A stretch of DNA of 64,000 nt from positions 434,001-498,000 of the forward strand of contig NZ_CP038013.1 in the NCBI RefSeq assembly GCF_004379335.1, written 5' to 3'. Positions within the stretch are counted from its first letter, which is position 1. The number at the start of each line of letters is the position of its first letter. The stretch comes from Spiroplasma gladiatoris. Lineage in GTDB: Bacteria; Bacillota_I; Bacilli_A; Mycoplasmatales; Mycoplasmataceae. A program made the translations under genes and the position numbers. The notes under the pieces are model-generated. The model was not told the DNA's origin. It ran no database searches and was given only the letters and a program-made list of their open reading frames with translations. Below are positions 32,347 through 42,186 of the stretch, one piece after another.

Positions 32347-34125
32347 TTGAAGCAATTTAAAATATTAGATCTTTTTTCAGGTGCGGGTGGATTTTCTTAT
32401 GGAATGGAAATGAATGAAAATTTTAAAACAGTTTTAGCTGTTGATATTAATAAAAATGCAATTGAAACATTTAAGAAAAATTTTCCTAGTTCAGAAGTTA
32501 TATTGGGCGACCTAACCATAGAAGAAGTAAAAGAAGAAATCGTTAATATTTGTATTGAAAAAAAAGTAAACATGATAATTGGGGGACCACCATGTCAAGG
32601 ATTTAGTTTAAAAGGAAAGAAACTTGGCTTAAATGATTCGAGAAATTTTTTGTTTTTAGAATTTTTTCATATAGTAGAAAAATTAAAACCTGAAATTATA
32701 GTTATAGAAAATGTTAAAAATATGTCTACAGCTTCAGATGGTTTTTTCATAAAACAGATTGAAAAAATGTTTTCTGATATTGGATATAACATAAATCATG
32801 GAATATTAAATTCATATAATTTTGGTGTTCCACAAATAAGAGAGAGAACCATAATAATAGGCTGTTTAAGCAAAAATATTAAATTACCCAAAGATTATAT
32901 AACAAAAAAAAACACTGTTAGAAATGCGATAAGTGACTTGAATTATTTAAAATCAGGTGAAGGAAGTTTTGAAGAAGTATATAAAAAAGAACCTGATTGT
33001 GAATTTCAAAAACAAATGAGAAAGGATTCTAAGCTATTATATAATCATCAATCTAGTAATCACTCAAAATTATCATTACATAAACTATCTTTAATACCAC
33101 CCGAAAAAGGAAAAGAATATTTACCTAACGACCTAATAGGTAAACAAAAATTTAGCACTACATGAACAAGATTGGAATGAGATAAACCAAGCCCTACAAT
33201 AGATACGAGATTTGACACCCCATCTAATGGCAAAAACTCGCATCCAATTTTAAATAGAGCTATAACTCCAAGAGAAGCTGCGAGAATTCAAAGTTTTCCA
33301 GATAATTTTATTTTTTACGGTAATAAAACAGAGGTATGTAAGCAAATAGGAAATGCTGTTCCACCATTATTGTCTAAAGCTATTGCTGATTCAATAATTA
33401 AACAAATTGATTTTGTTAAAGTTAGAGGCAGCGGATTTGAAATTTATAGGGCAGATTCATTTAATCTTATGAAAGATATGTTAAAAAAACATAAAAAATT
33501 TAATCATATTTTTACAGATCCACCTTATAACATTTCTCAGTGCAATAATTTTTCTACATTGAAAATACCAAGAAAAGGTTTAGATTTCGGGATGTGAGAT
33601 AAAGATTTCAATCTCTATGGCTGAATAAAAGATGCATCTTTATTGCTTGATAAAAATGGTTCTATAATTATTTTTTGTTCCTATAGATATATAAGTTTTA
33701 TAATAAAAGAACTTGAAAAAAATGAAATCGATGTTAAAGATGTAATTAAATGAATTAAAAAAAATCCTATGCCAAGAAACAGAGATAGAAGATATGTTCA
33801 AGACACAGAATTTGCAATTTGAGGTGTGAAAAAAGGATCTAAATGGGTATTTAATAGAAACGAATCTTCACCTTATTTAAGAGCTGAAATAAGAACTAAT
33901 CTAGTAAGTGGTAAAGAAAAAACGAAACATCCTACTCAAAAAAGTTTATCTTTATTAAAAGAGATTATAGAAATTCACACTAACAAAAATGATGTTATTT
34001 TTGACCCTTTTATGGGGAGTGGCACAACAGGTGTTGCCGCTTTAAGTCTGAGTAGAAAATTCGTAGGAATCGAGTTAGAAACAGAATATTTTGATATTGC
34101 AAGAAAAAGAATAGAAAATATATAA
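32347..34125 (+). CDS. Fused DNA methyltransferase: C5-cytosine plus beta-class amino-methyltransferase
   Basis: One 592-residue chain with two complete methyltransferases. Residues 1-350 are a Dcm-type C5 enzyme: motif I DLFSGAGG, catalytic Cys83 in GGPPCQGFS, IENVKN at 121, QIRERT at 163, and motif X QIGNAVPPLL near 332. Residues about 355-592 are a beta-class amino-methyltransferase (N6-adenine or N4-cytosine): motif IV TDPPYN at 390-395, then KHPTQK and motif I FDPFMGSGTT at 552-561. Two methylating activities of different kind in one chain suggest an asymmetric site, with each half modifying one strand. The start is TTG at 32347 after AAAGGAG; the five TGA codons are Trp. No shift or stop at the junction. 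Confidence 0.92.
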
Positions 34126-34312
34126 ATATTCTTTACATTAATCACAAAGCTTAATAATTTTAAAAATAGGTAAATTAATAAATTTTAGATTAGTAATGAG
34201 TAGTAATTTAGTGTATAATTAATTTATGCTTTGGAACTAATTTATAAATTATTTCCAAATCAAATAAAATAAATAAATATTATGTTTTACATTAGAAAGA
34301 TGGTGCGAAAAG
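34126..34312 (+). promoter_or_regulatory. Promoter and leader hairpin of the next gene
   Basis: TATAAT at 34214-34219, preceded directly by TG, is a good -10. The leader then has a hairpin TTTGGAA/TTCCAAA at 34230-34259 with further pairing in its loop. It may stabilise or regulate the mRNA. Confidence 0.5.
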
Positions 34313-34870
34313 ATGGCTACTACAAAAAAAGGACCAGATAATGCAGCGGTAAAACGTGCTGCATCTAACGCAAAAAGATCTGAACACATTCAAACAAGAA
34401 AAAAAGCGAGTGACCCAAAACCAAACAAAATTCAAAACAAAGATATTAAATTAACAGAAGGTCAATCAAAATTTATTTGAGAAAAAGCAGATCCAGTTTC
34501 AGCAACAAATGCTGCTATTTATAGAAAAGATGTTGCAGGAGCTATTATTAAATTTAATCAATTTGGAATGGAATCAGAATTTGGATGAGTTAATGCTCCA
34601 ATTGATCCAGAAGGTGAATACGATGATGTTAACAACATCGTAGCATTACACTGAATGAATGCAAAAGTTAAGCGTAAAGCTGATGAACCTTGAGTTGCTC
34701 CGGTTTCAGGAATTAGAGACACAAGAGAAATTTATAACTTTATGAAAGAAATTAAAGTTCCAGGTGATGCGTTGGCAAAATCTAAAAAAACTGTTTTATT
34801 TAAACCTTCAGTTGTTGAACCTAAAAAAATTAATATTGAAATTCGTAAACAACAACCAAAACTTAAATAA
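34313..34870 (+). CDS. HNH-fold-like protein without catalytic histidine
   Basis: A 185-residue protein, interrupted by four TGA (Trp) codons. The first 50 residues are basic and Ala/Lys-rich. Residues 50-125 follow the layout of small HNH proteins: IWEKA, YRKDVAGAII, then FGMESEFGWVNAPIDPEGEYDDVNNIVALHWMNAKVK. Where such proteins have W-E-I-D-H-I-x-P, here it is WVNAPIDP, so the catalytic His is gone. I infer a DNA- or RNA-binding protein derived from an HNH nuclease. It has its own promoter and a strong terminator and is probably core rather than part of the restriction island. Confidence 0.7.
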
Positions 34871-34872
34871 AG

Positions 34873-34911
34873 AAATATCTCATTTTTAAGAGATATTTTT
34901 TTTTTTTTTTT
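34873..34911 (+). terminator. Rho-independent terminator
   Basis: AAATATCTC/GAGATATTT, 9-bp stem, loop ATTTTTAA, and a run of T to 34911. Confidence 0.9.
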
Positions 34912-34918
34912 GTTGATG

Positions 34919-34924
34919 TATAAT
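34919..34924 (+). promoter_or_regulatory. Promoter -10 of the structured element
   Basis: TATAAT placed 7 bases before the GTCC hairpin that starts the structured element. No good -35 is visible in the T-run upstream. Confidence 0.5.
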
Positions 34925-34930
34925 AAATAT

Positions 34931-35041
34931 GTCCTTCGGGACACCAAGAATATTTGTTATTCTTTAAGTTTGCATGAGTGTTTAAAACCGCTCTATAAAT
35001 TAGTATTTCCTATCTCATGCATTTTATAGCGGGTGGAAATA
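34931..35041 (+). ncRNA. Candidate structured RNA or miaA leader, class unknown
   Basis: About 110 bases, GC-richer than the surroundings, with its own -10 just upstream. GTCC-TTCG-GGAC (34931-34942) is a UUCG tetraloop hairpin. AAGAATA/TATTCTT (34946-34964) is a second hairpin. Three further stems cross each other: A, TGCATGAG with CTCATGCA (34971-34978, 35014-35021); B, CCGCT and ATAAA with TTTAT and AGCGG (34988-34999, 35023-35032); C, TATTTCC with GGAAATA (35004-35010, 35035-35041). Either a pseudoknot or alternative folds is implied. A T-rich stretch follows, so it may be a free small RNA or a leader of miaA, whose ATG is 72 bases on. It does not match SRP RNA, tmRNA, RNase P RNA or a purine riboswitch core that I know. 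Confidence 0.6.
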
Positions 35042-35112
35042 TTTTTATTTTATTTTTTAAGTTAATTAGTTCATAATCAATTTAAAAAATAAAATAAAAC
35101 AAGGGGTTTTTT

Positions 35113-36036
35113 ATGAAATCAAAAATAATTGTAATAGTTGGACCTACTGCATCAGGAAAAACAGATTTATCAATCAAATTAGCTAAAGAATTTAATGGAG
35201 AGTGCATTAATGCTGATGCCACTCAAATTTTTTGTGGAACAGATATTGCTACTAATAAAATCACAAAAGGTGAAATGGAAGGTATCAAACATCATTTACT
35301 ATCAATAAAAAAAGTAAATGAATCTTATTCTGTTGCACAATTTCAAACTGATGGAAGAAACGCAATTGATAGTATTATTAAAAAAAATAAAACTCCAATT
35401 ATAATTGGAGGAACTGGTTTATATATTAATGCTTTAATAAGAAACTATAACTTTAATAGTAATGATCATATTGAAGGATTTATAGAAAGATATAAAAATG
35501 ATACAAATCAAAAACTTTGAGATAAGTTAAATATTTTAGATCCAATTAGCGCAAGTCAGATTCACCCAAATAATCGCTATCGTATATTAAGAGCTTTAGA
35601 AATTTTTAAATTGAATGGAATAAAAAAAAGCGAGTTAATAATTGACAATAAAAACTTTTATTATGATAATATTATAATTATAGGAATAAATCCTGAAAGA
35701 AATTTATTACATAATAAAATAAATGAACGAGTATTAAAACTAGTAGATATTGGTCTTTTTGAAGAAATAAAAAATGCATGACTTGATAACAACAAAAATT
35801 CAAAAGCTCAAGCACTTAAATGTATTGGGGGACCAGAGATTATTGCTTTTTTAAACAATGAGATTGATTATAATTCAACCATAAGTTTAATGCAAAGAAA
35901 TAATCGAAGATACGCAAGAAGACAACTAACTTGGTTTAAAAATCAATTAAAAGAAACAAAGTGATTTACTCACAACTATGATGACTATCAATTAATGTGT
36001 CTAGAGATAATTAATTATATTAAACAAATTTATTAA
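35113..36036 (+). CDS. miaA: tRNA dimethylallyltransferase MiaA
   Basis: A 307-residue enzyme that prenylates A37 of tRNAs reading codons that begin with U. P-loop GPTASGKT at residues 10-17, then the substrate Asp in NADATQIFCGTDIATNK (Asp in place of the common DSMQVY block), IIGGTGLYINALI, NNRYRILRALEIF and the C-terminal RNNRRYARRQLTWFKNQ. The length is normal. RBS AAGGGG before ATG 35113. It is the first gene after the structured element. Confidence 0.96.
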
Positions 36037-36069
36037 CATTAATTAGATATGCATAAGGAGAAGATTTGA

Positions 36070-36864
36070 ATGGTTTCAATATATGAAAGAATTGAAAATC
36101 TTGTAAAAGATAACAAGAATACGACTTTTAAATTAATAGCAAAACAAATTTTAGAAGATTTTAACAATGGTGTATTTAAAAGTCAAAACGAACTTGCCGA
36201 TGCTTGTTATGTTTCAATGTCAACAATTACACAATTTTCAAAATCAGCGCTTTGTGAAGGGTATAAAGAACTTGCAATTCGTTTAAAAATTGAATATGAA
36301 AATGCAATGATAGCTCCTAAAAAACGAGATGAAATTGATTATAAAGAACTAGATACAAGAAGTTTTGAAATAATCAATGATTGAGTATTATCTTATTCTG
36401 ACTTTATTTTAAGTTTAGCAAACCAAATTAATACAAAGAAAAAAATTTGACTAGCTCCATCATTTCAAACTATGCCTGTTGCAAGACATTTTGAAAATAT
36501 TTTAAGAAATCAAGGTGTAGATGTTCATTTAATGGATAGTGCCATTAATTTAGAACTTGTAAGACATGTTGACTTTAAAGATGAACTAATCTTAGTAATA
36601 ATGACAGGAAGGGATACATTAACTCTTTCTAGAATATTAGAGTATATTGAAAAGATTACAAAAAATGTTTATTTAATAACAACTAACAACCATATTGAAG
36701 AGATTCCTGAAGTTGAAGGGTGAAAAAAAATTTTAATAAACTATTCTTTGAGTAATGATTATAAGTATAGAGTTCAAGCTCTTATAACGTTGTTTCTTTT
36801 AGTTTCTGAAAAATTAGATAATACTTCTTATTTAAATCGTTTTGGTAATAATAGTGATAGTTAA
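36070..36864 (+). CDS. RpiR/MurR-family regulator with SIS domain
   Basis: A 264-residue protein. The N-terminal helix-turn-helix is at about residues 35-70 (KSQNELADACYVSMSTITQFSKS) and a SIS sugar-phosphate binding domain follows (KKIWLAPSFQTMPVARHFENIL, then ILVIMTGRDTLTLSRILEYIEK). Such proteins sense phosphorylated sugars and control sugar use. The usual S-x-S/T-G start of the SIS substrate loop reads MTGRDT here. The target is not apparent: the neighbour miaA is a tRNA gene and the gene downstream is decayed. RBS AAGGAG. Confidence 0.85.
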
Positions 36865-36878
36865 GAAAGTGAAAAAAA

Positions 36879-37110
36879 GTGACAAGAGAAGAATTTTTAA
36901 ATAAATGATCAAATTTAGTGTCTGAAAAAACCTAAAAAACAATTAAAATTATTGATAAAGAAACTAGTAAAAGTGTAATTTGAGTAATAGCACAAACTCA
37001 CAATATTGCAGCAAATACTAATTTTTGAGTTTTTTCTAGAACTAACGGCAATTTTATACAACTTATTAAAATAAAAATCACAATTTGGTAGGATTTTATT
37101 TCTAAAATTC
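36879..37110 (+). pseudogene. Small decayed gene
   Basis: A GTG-started frame (VTREEFLNKWSNLVSEKT) stops after 19 codons; in the next frame a run resumes (IKIIDKETSKSVIWVIAQTHNIAANTNFWVFSRT) and ends near 37092. No family recognised. Confidence 0.45.
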
Positions 37111-37157
37111 GTTATTTATAAATTAAAAACAAATGAATTATAAAAAGAATTAATATT

Positions 37158-38742
37158 ATGAAAAATTTTACAAAAAAAGTATGACTGAATTACTTTTTTT
37201 ACACAATAATAACATTTATAAGTAATTGCTTTTATTTAGGTATGTCTTATGCTTTTTCTTATATTTTAGATTATGCAATAAGTAATCAAATGACCAAATT
37301 TTATATAACTTCATCAATTGCAATAAGCTTAATTTTATTACATTTATTGTTAGATTACATTTCACAATTAATTTTAAATAGTTCAATAGCTTTATTAAAT
37401 AGTAATCTAAGAAAAATTGTTGCTAAAAATACATTTGTTGAAAATTATAAGTTAAAAATTGACACTGGTGAGTTTTTAAACTTGAACTTTAATAAAGTAA
37501 ACCAAGTCGCAGATCAATATTATAAAAATATTTTTGATATAACAAAAACCATTTTAACAGTAGTTTCAGGTTTTGGGTTCTTAACTTATTTGAGTTGAAT
37601 ATCATTTTTAGCAACTTTAGTATTAACATTATTAGTGTTAGTTATGCCTTTAATTATGAATAAAGATAATCAAAAAAAGTAGAAGACTTTAATAAAGAAA
37701 ATGATATTTTTTTACAAAAATCTAAAGATAGTTTAACTCATATTGAATATTTTGAACTATGAAAGAAGCTAAAACATTAATTAAAAATATTGAAAGTGGA
37801 TCAAAAAATTTAGAATTAAAAAACAAAAAAATGAACAATTCTTTTAATTTAAGTAACTTATTTAATGAAATAGTAATATTTTTAGGTCAAGTTATTTTAT
37901 TAATTTTATTCAGTTTTTTATATATAAAAGGATATATTAAATCCATTGGTTTAATAACAACACTAAATATAATATCAGGGATTTATTGTTTCTTTGGAAG
38001 TTCATCTGTTAAGTCACTTATTAGTATTTTAGCTCATAAAAATGTTATTAAATTAAATTACTCATTGAACAATGAAGAAGTGGATAATGAACAAAATGAA
38101 GTTTCTAAAGTTAATTCAATTGAATACAAAAATCTAAGTTTTAAACATGAAGATAATGAAAAAGAAATTATAAAAAACTTCAGTTTAAAAATTTATAAAG
38201 GAGAAAAAATTCTTATAAAAGGTGAAAGTGGAGTTGGTAAAACAACACTTTTAAAAATGTTATATAATCCTAAGTTTAAAATTGATGGTTAAGTAATTAT
38301 AAATGATAAATTAGTAGATAATGTAGATTTAAGAAATACCTCTACATATATAGGTCAAGATATAATTTTAAGTAAAGGTTCTATATTAGAAAACTTAACA
38401 TTAAATAAAAAAGATATTAGTGAAGACCAAGTATTTAAATTTTTTGAAATGTTAAATTTAAATAATTTACTAAAAACACTCCCCAACGGATTAAATAGTG
38501 AAATCACAGACAATGTAACAAATTTTTCAGGTGGTGAAAAACAAAGACTATCAATAATTAGAGGTTTGTTACAAAACAAAGATTGATATTTTATAGATGA
38601 AATTACTTCTGCTTTAGACGAAACTTCTTCAAATAAAATTATTAATTTATTTTTAAATGGTAAAAATAAAACTATAATAATGGTTGCTCATAAATTAAAT
38701 GAAAGTATTTATTCAAAATTCGATAAAATATTAAACTTATAA
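37158..38742 (+). pseudogene. Broken ABC exporter gene
   Basis: A fused membrane-ATPase exporter (about 528 codons). The membrane part reads from MKNFTKKVW through DITKTILTVVSGFGFLTYLS. A first frameshift is in the A-run near 37675 (stop TAG 37680), a second near 37757, and a TAA at 38290 interrupts the ATPase after Walker A (GESGVGKTTLLKM). Beyond it the signature FSGGEKQRLSI and Walker B YFIDEITSALDE are intact up to 38742. Only three lesions, so inactivation is recent compared with the 15.6-17.4 kb locus. Confidence 0.9.
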
Positions 38743-38816
38743 AATAAATTTTATTTTTTTTTAATTTTTTATTGTAATTTATTTCTTAATAGTATATTAT
38801 TCAAATGTACTCAATT

Positions 38817-38890
38817 GCGGGTGTAGTTTAATGGTAGAACTTCAGCCTTCCAAGCTGACTGTGAGGGTTCGATTCCCTTCACCCGCTCCA
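38817..38890 (+). tRNA. tRNA-Gly (anticodon TCC)
   Basis: A 74-nt cloverleaf: acceptor GCGGGTG/CACCCGC, D-arm with AGTTTAATGGTAGAACT, anticodon stem CAGCC/GGCTG-type around loop CTTCCAA (TCC), T-loop GGTTCGATTCC, and an encoded CCA. It reads glycine GGN codons. Confidence 0.97.
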
Positions 38891-38901
38891 ATTAAGAGAG
38901 C

Positions 38902-38926
38902 AAAAAACCTGTATAGGTTTTTTTTA
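38902..38926 (+). terminator. Terminator after tRNA-Gly
   Basis: AAAAAACCT/AGGTTTTTT, 11 bases after the CCA end. Confidence 0.85.
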
Positions 38927-38960
38927 TATTTATTTGATAAAATACTTAAAAGGAAATAAA

Positions 38961-39716
38961 ATGAAAAATATTGAAAATAATAAAAACATGTGAAAAAACT
39001 TTAGCGAACAAAGAACAGATTTTTTTGTTAGTGCTGGTTTTTTATTAATTGAATCAATAATTCCTGGGATTTTAGTTTGATTACTGGTGGGAAATGATTT
39101 TTCATTTTCTTTTCTTAATAATTTACCAGATCCAAAAGTAGGTTATATAATTTTGATTTGTATAATTTATCTTATGTTCACTTTTTTATCAACTTTTATC
39201 TTTTACATATTAAAATTACACAAAGAAGATAATTTTACTTATGCAACAACAACAACTTTAGTTTTTATAACTTTAATTTTATTAGGATTTGCTTTTAATA
39301 AAAATGACACAGTTTTTATAATTATTAAATTAGTTATAGTTTTATTTTCTGCAATCATAGCAGTTACGTTAGGGGTTTTTATAACTTATATTGCTAAAAA
39401 TAAAAGTTTTAAAAAACTTGAAATTTTTGAAAATTATTTATCTGATTATAAAGAAGGTAAATCTGTTCCATTAAAAATAATTGATAAAATTAAAAAGTAT
39501 GAAATAAATTTAGAACAACAAAAACAAAAACAAAAAAAGATTGATGATTTAAAAATAGAATTAGAAAATAAAATAGAAGCAGAATATCAACAACAAAAAC
39601 AAAAAGATTTAGAAAAAAAACAAAAACTAAATGAAAAGTTAGACTCAAAAGAAAAAAAAGCAAGACTTAAAGAACAAAAAAAAGAAGCTAAAAAAAATAA
39701 AATTGAATTTAAATAG
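38961..39716 (+). CDS. Four-helix membrane protein with charged coiled-coil tail
   Basis: A 251-residue protein. Four hydrophobic segments (about residues 22-42, 58-82, 92-108 and 114-136) are followed by a cytosolic coiled coil of Gln, Lys and Glu (KQKQKKIDDLKIELENK) ending KKNKIEFK. The start ATG at 38961 follows AAAGGA. The family is unknown to me; topology is inferred from hydrophobicity. Its stop lies inside the 3' end of the convergent kinase gene (8 bases shared). Confidence 0.8.
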
Positions 39717-40515
39717 TTATTAATTTTCGATTTTTTATACGATCATATTTTTCTTTAGCAATTTGTAAATAAATATCTTCATTTAAATTTTCATGCATAT
39801 AATTTGCTCATAAAGTTCACAATACATCTTGATAAGCAATACAATTATTTAACATATCAAGTTCTTCTTTTTTAAGAAGATTTTTTTTTATAACTAAACT
39901 AATAAAATTTTTAATAAGTTCTTCATTATCGTTTAAAGTTTCTGTTATAAAACTTGCTATATCAAAAAATTTATCATTCAACATAACATAATCATAATCT
40001 ATAAATTTTATTTCAAAATTCTTATTTATTAATATGTTTCCAGGAACAAGGTCGTTATGACTAATAACAAAATCACATTTTTCTAATTGACTAACTTTAT
40101 TTAAAACTATTTTTATCTCTCTGCTAAGATTGAACATTTTGTTTTTAATATTATTTACAAAAAAAAATAAAAAATTTTTATAATTGAATCTTTTTATTTT
40201 TTTAAAATTTAATTTGATATTATGAAACTTATAAATAGAATCTACTATTTTAGAAAGAACAAGTTCATTTATTTCATATTCTTCTAAACTTTTAAAATCT
40301 TTTAAAATTTTAAAACTACTTATTAAATTATTATTTTTGTAATTAAATTCAATTGGTTTTATCATAACATCTTGATCTGAATTTAAAAACTCATTTAAGA
40401 CATTGTATTCATTTTTTTTATCTAAATAAGTTTTACTTAACTCTTTTGCAAATTTTATAATTTGATCATCTTTTATTAAAATATTATTTGTTAACCCTTT
40501 AAATTTTTCATTCAT
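39709..40515 (-). CDS. APH/LicA-like small-molecule kinase
   Basis: A 268-residue protein of the aminoglycoside phosphotransferase / choline kinase fold. The catalytic loop is VISHNDLVPGNILI (Asp and Asn of the HxD..N motif, about residues 155-168) and the metal site is KFIDYDY. Two TGA codons after QDVL extend it 36 residues beyond the first apparent end, to KNRKLITI. LicA-type kinases phosphorylate choline taken from the host; that role is likely but not proven by the sequence. It overlaps the convergent gene at its 3' end. Confidence 0.82.
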
Positions 40516-40578
40516 ATTAATTACTCCAAGTTATTTTTATTATAATATAAATATAAATAAAAACAGATAAGGAATAAA

Positions 40579-41181
40579 ATGAAAAAAACCATTTGAATAG
40601 CTACAAATAATAAAAATAAAATAAAAGAGTTTAAGTTTATATTAAAAGAATTTAATATAAATTCTTTAGATGATTTTCAAAAAGATTTAGACATTATTGA
40701 AGATGGTGATACTTTTGAAAAAAATGCATTAATAAAAGCACGCTATTTAGCAAAACATGTTCAAGGAATTATAATTGCAGATGACTCAGGATTATGCATT
40801 AATAATTTAAACGATTTTCCTGGAGTTAATTCTAAAAGATGAGTTGGAAATGATATTAAAAATTGAGATGAAATCAATAATAAACTTTTAGATATAATCC
40901 AACAAAATAATTTAATAACTGTAGAACAAAGAAAAGCTCATTTTAATTGCACATTGGCATTAATAGATACAACTACTCAAAAAGAAAAAATATTTACAGG
41001 CATAGTAGAAGGACATATCGCTTTATATCAAGATGGAAATGATGGTTTTGCTTATGATAAAATTTTTATTCCTAATGGTTATAAAGACACATTTGCGAGA
41101 TTAGGTTTTGAAATAAAACAAAAATTAAGTCATAGAAGCATAGCTTTAAATCAACTTAAAGAGTATTTAGAAAATATTTAG
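40579..41181 (+). CDS. rdgB: XTP/dITP diphosphatase (RdgB/HAM1)
   Basis: A 200-residue house-cleaning pyrophosphatase that removes dITP, dXTP and ITP from the pool. Family marks: IATNNKNKIKEF at the N-terminus, DGDTFEKNALIKARY, IIADDSGLCI, FPGVNSKRW, and the C-terminal GFAYDKIFIP (usual GFGYDPIF). TGA codons at residues 6, 88 and 95 are Trp. ATG 40579 after AAGGA. Confidence 0.95.
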
Positions 41182-41280
41182 TTAATTAATTTCAAAGTGG
41201 TGCGCACCATCATAAGAATAGGAGTCTATTTTTACTAATTAATTTATGGTATAATTAAAAATGTTTAAAGAGGTGCTTAT
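41182..41280 (+). promoter_or_regulatory. Promoter with extended -10 and an upstream palindrome
   Basis: TGGTATAAT (41247-41255) is an ideal extended -10. About 40 bases upstream is a perfect 12-bp palindrome TGGTGCGCACCA (41198-41209), unusually GC-rich here. It may be an operator or the tail hairpin of rdgB; there is no T-run after it. Confidence 0.55.
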
Positions 41281-41598
41281 ATGGGTTATAAAAAAGGTAA
41301 AAATATCTATAACAAATCAAAATTTTATCTTGAAATTGCTTCTAATGGTAAAGCTACTTTTAAAGAATACTATGATTATCTTGTTAAAGTTTTTACTTAT
41401 GGAGATCAAAGATATAAACAATTCTTTTATGATCACAACTTAGTTAATTTAGATACTGATAAATTAATTAAACGAGATAAAATTGATTTAGATACAACTT
41501 ATTTAATTATGAATAAAATTAATAATATTGGTGATTTAGATAGACTTGATGAAATTAACTATATTAACAAAGAAGATATTGTTTCAAAAAAGAAATAA
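41281..41598 (+). CDS. Small conserved hypothetical protein
   Basis: A 105-residue, basic, soluble protein (MGYKKGKNIYNKSKFYLEI, FKEYYDYLVKVFTYGDQRYKQFFYDHNL). The RBS AGGTG and the extended -10 promoter upstream support a real gene. Family not recognised. It is followed 27 bases later by trmL and probably shares its transcript. Confidence 0.75.
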   Translation: MGYKKGKNIYNKSKFYLEIASNGKATFKEYYDYLVKVFTYGDQRYKQFFYDHNLVNLDTDKLIKRDKIDLDTTYLIMNKINNIGDLDRLDEINYINKEDIVSKKK

Positions 41599-41625
41599 AT
41601 TTCTTTTTTTATTTAAAGGAGATAA

Positions 41626-42141
41626 ATGAGAAAAATTAATATAATTTTATTTGAACCAGAAATTGCTAATAATGTTGGCGCTATTATGAGAACTTGCGCA
41701 TTAACTGATGCTAAACTTCATTTGATTGAACCATTTGGTTTTATTTTTGATAGAAGAAATTTTACAAGAACTAGTGCAAACAATTTTGAAGGTTGTGAAT
41801 ATGTAAAATATGAAGATTGAAATGATTTTATAATTAAAAATCCTAATGCTAATATATTTTTTATGACTAGATATGGTAAAAAACCAATTAGTGATTTTAA
41901 TTTTAAAGAAATAAACGATGAAATATTTATTATGTTTGGTAGAGAGTCAACAGGTATTGAAAAAAACATTTTAAAATCAAACTTAGAAAAATGCTTTAGA
42001 ATTCCAATGATTGATACTGGTAGAAGCTTAAATATTGCAAATTCTGTTGGTATTGCAACATATGAGGTTTTAAGACAATGAGATTATTTAAATTTAAGCA
42101 AAGTTGAAGTTGAAAAAGGAGAAGATTATTTAGAAAAATAG
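41626..42141 (+). CDS. trmL: tRNA (cytidine/uridine(34)-2'-O)-methyltransferase TrmL
   Basis: A 171-residue SPOUT-fold enzyme that methylates the wobble ribose of tRNA-Leu. It has FEPEIANNVGAIMRTCAL at the N-terminus, MFGRESTGIEKNIL in the middle and RIPMIDTGRSLNIANSVGIATYEVLRQ with the trefoil-knot motif at the end. The length is normal. RBS AAAGGAG. Confidence 0.95.
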
Positions 42142-42186
42142 TTTTCTTTTTTTATTAATATATAATCATTAATATAGGTGGTAAAA

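Noticed and set aside
34931-35041. Naming the structured element as SRP RNA, tmRNA, RNase P RNA or a purine riboswitch
   Set aside because: The conserved cores of these RNAs are not present (no GGAA-tetraloop SRP core, no tRNA-like ends of tmRNA, wrong size for RNase P, no purine-riboswitch junction). Left as unknown.
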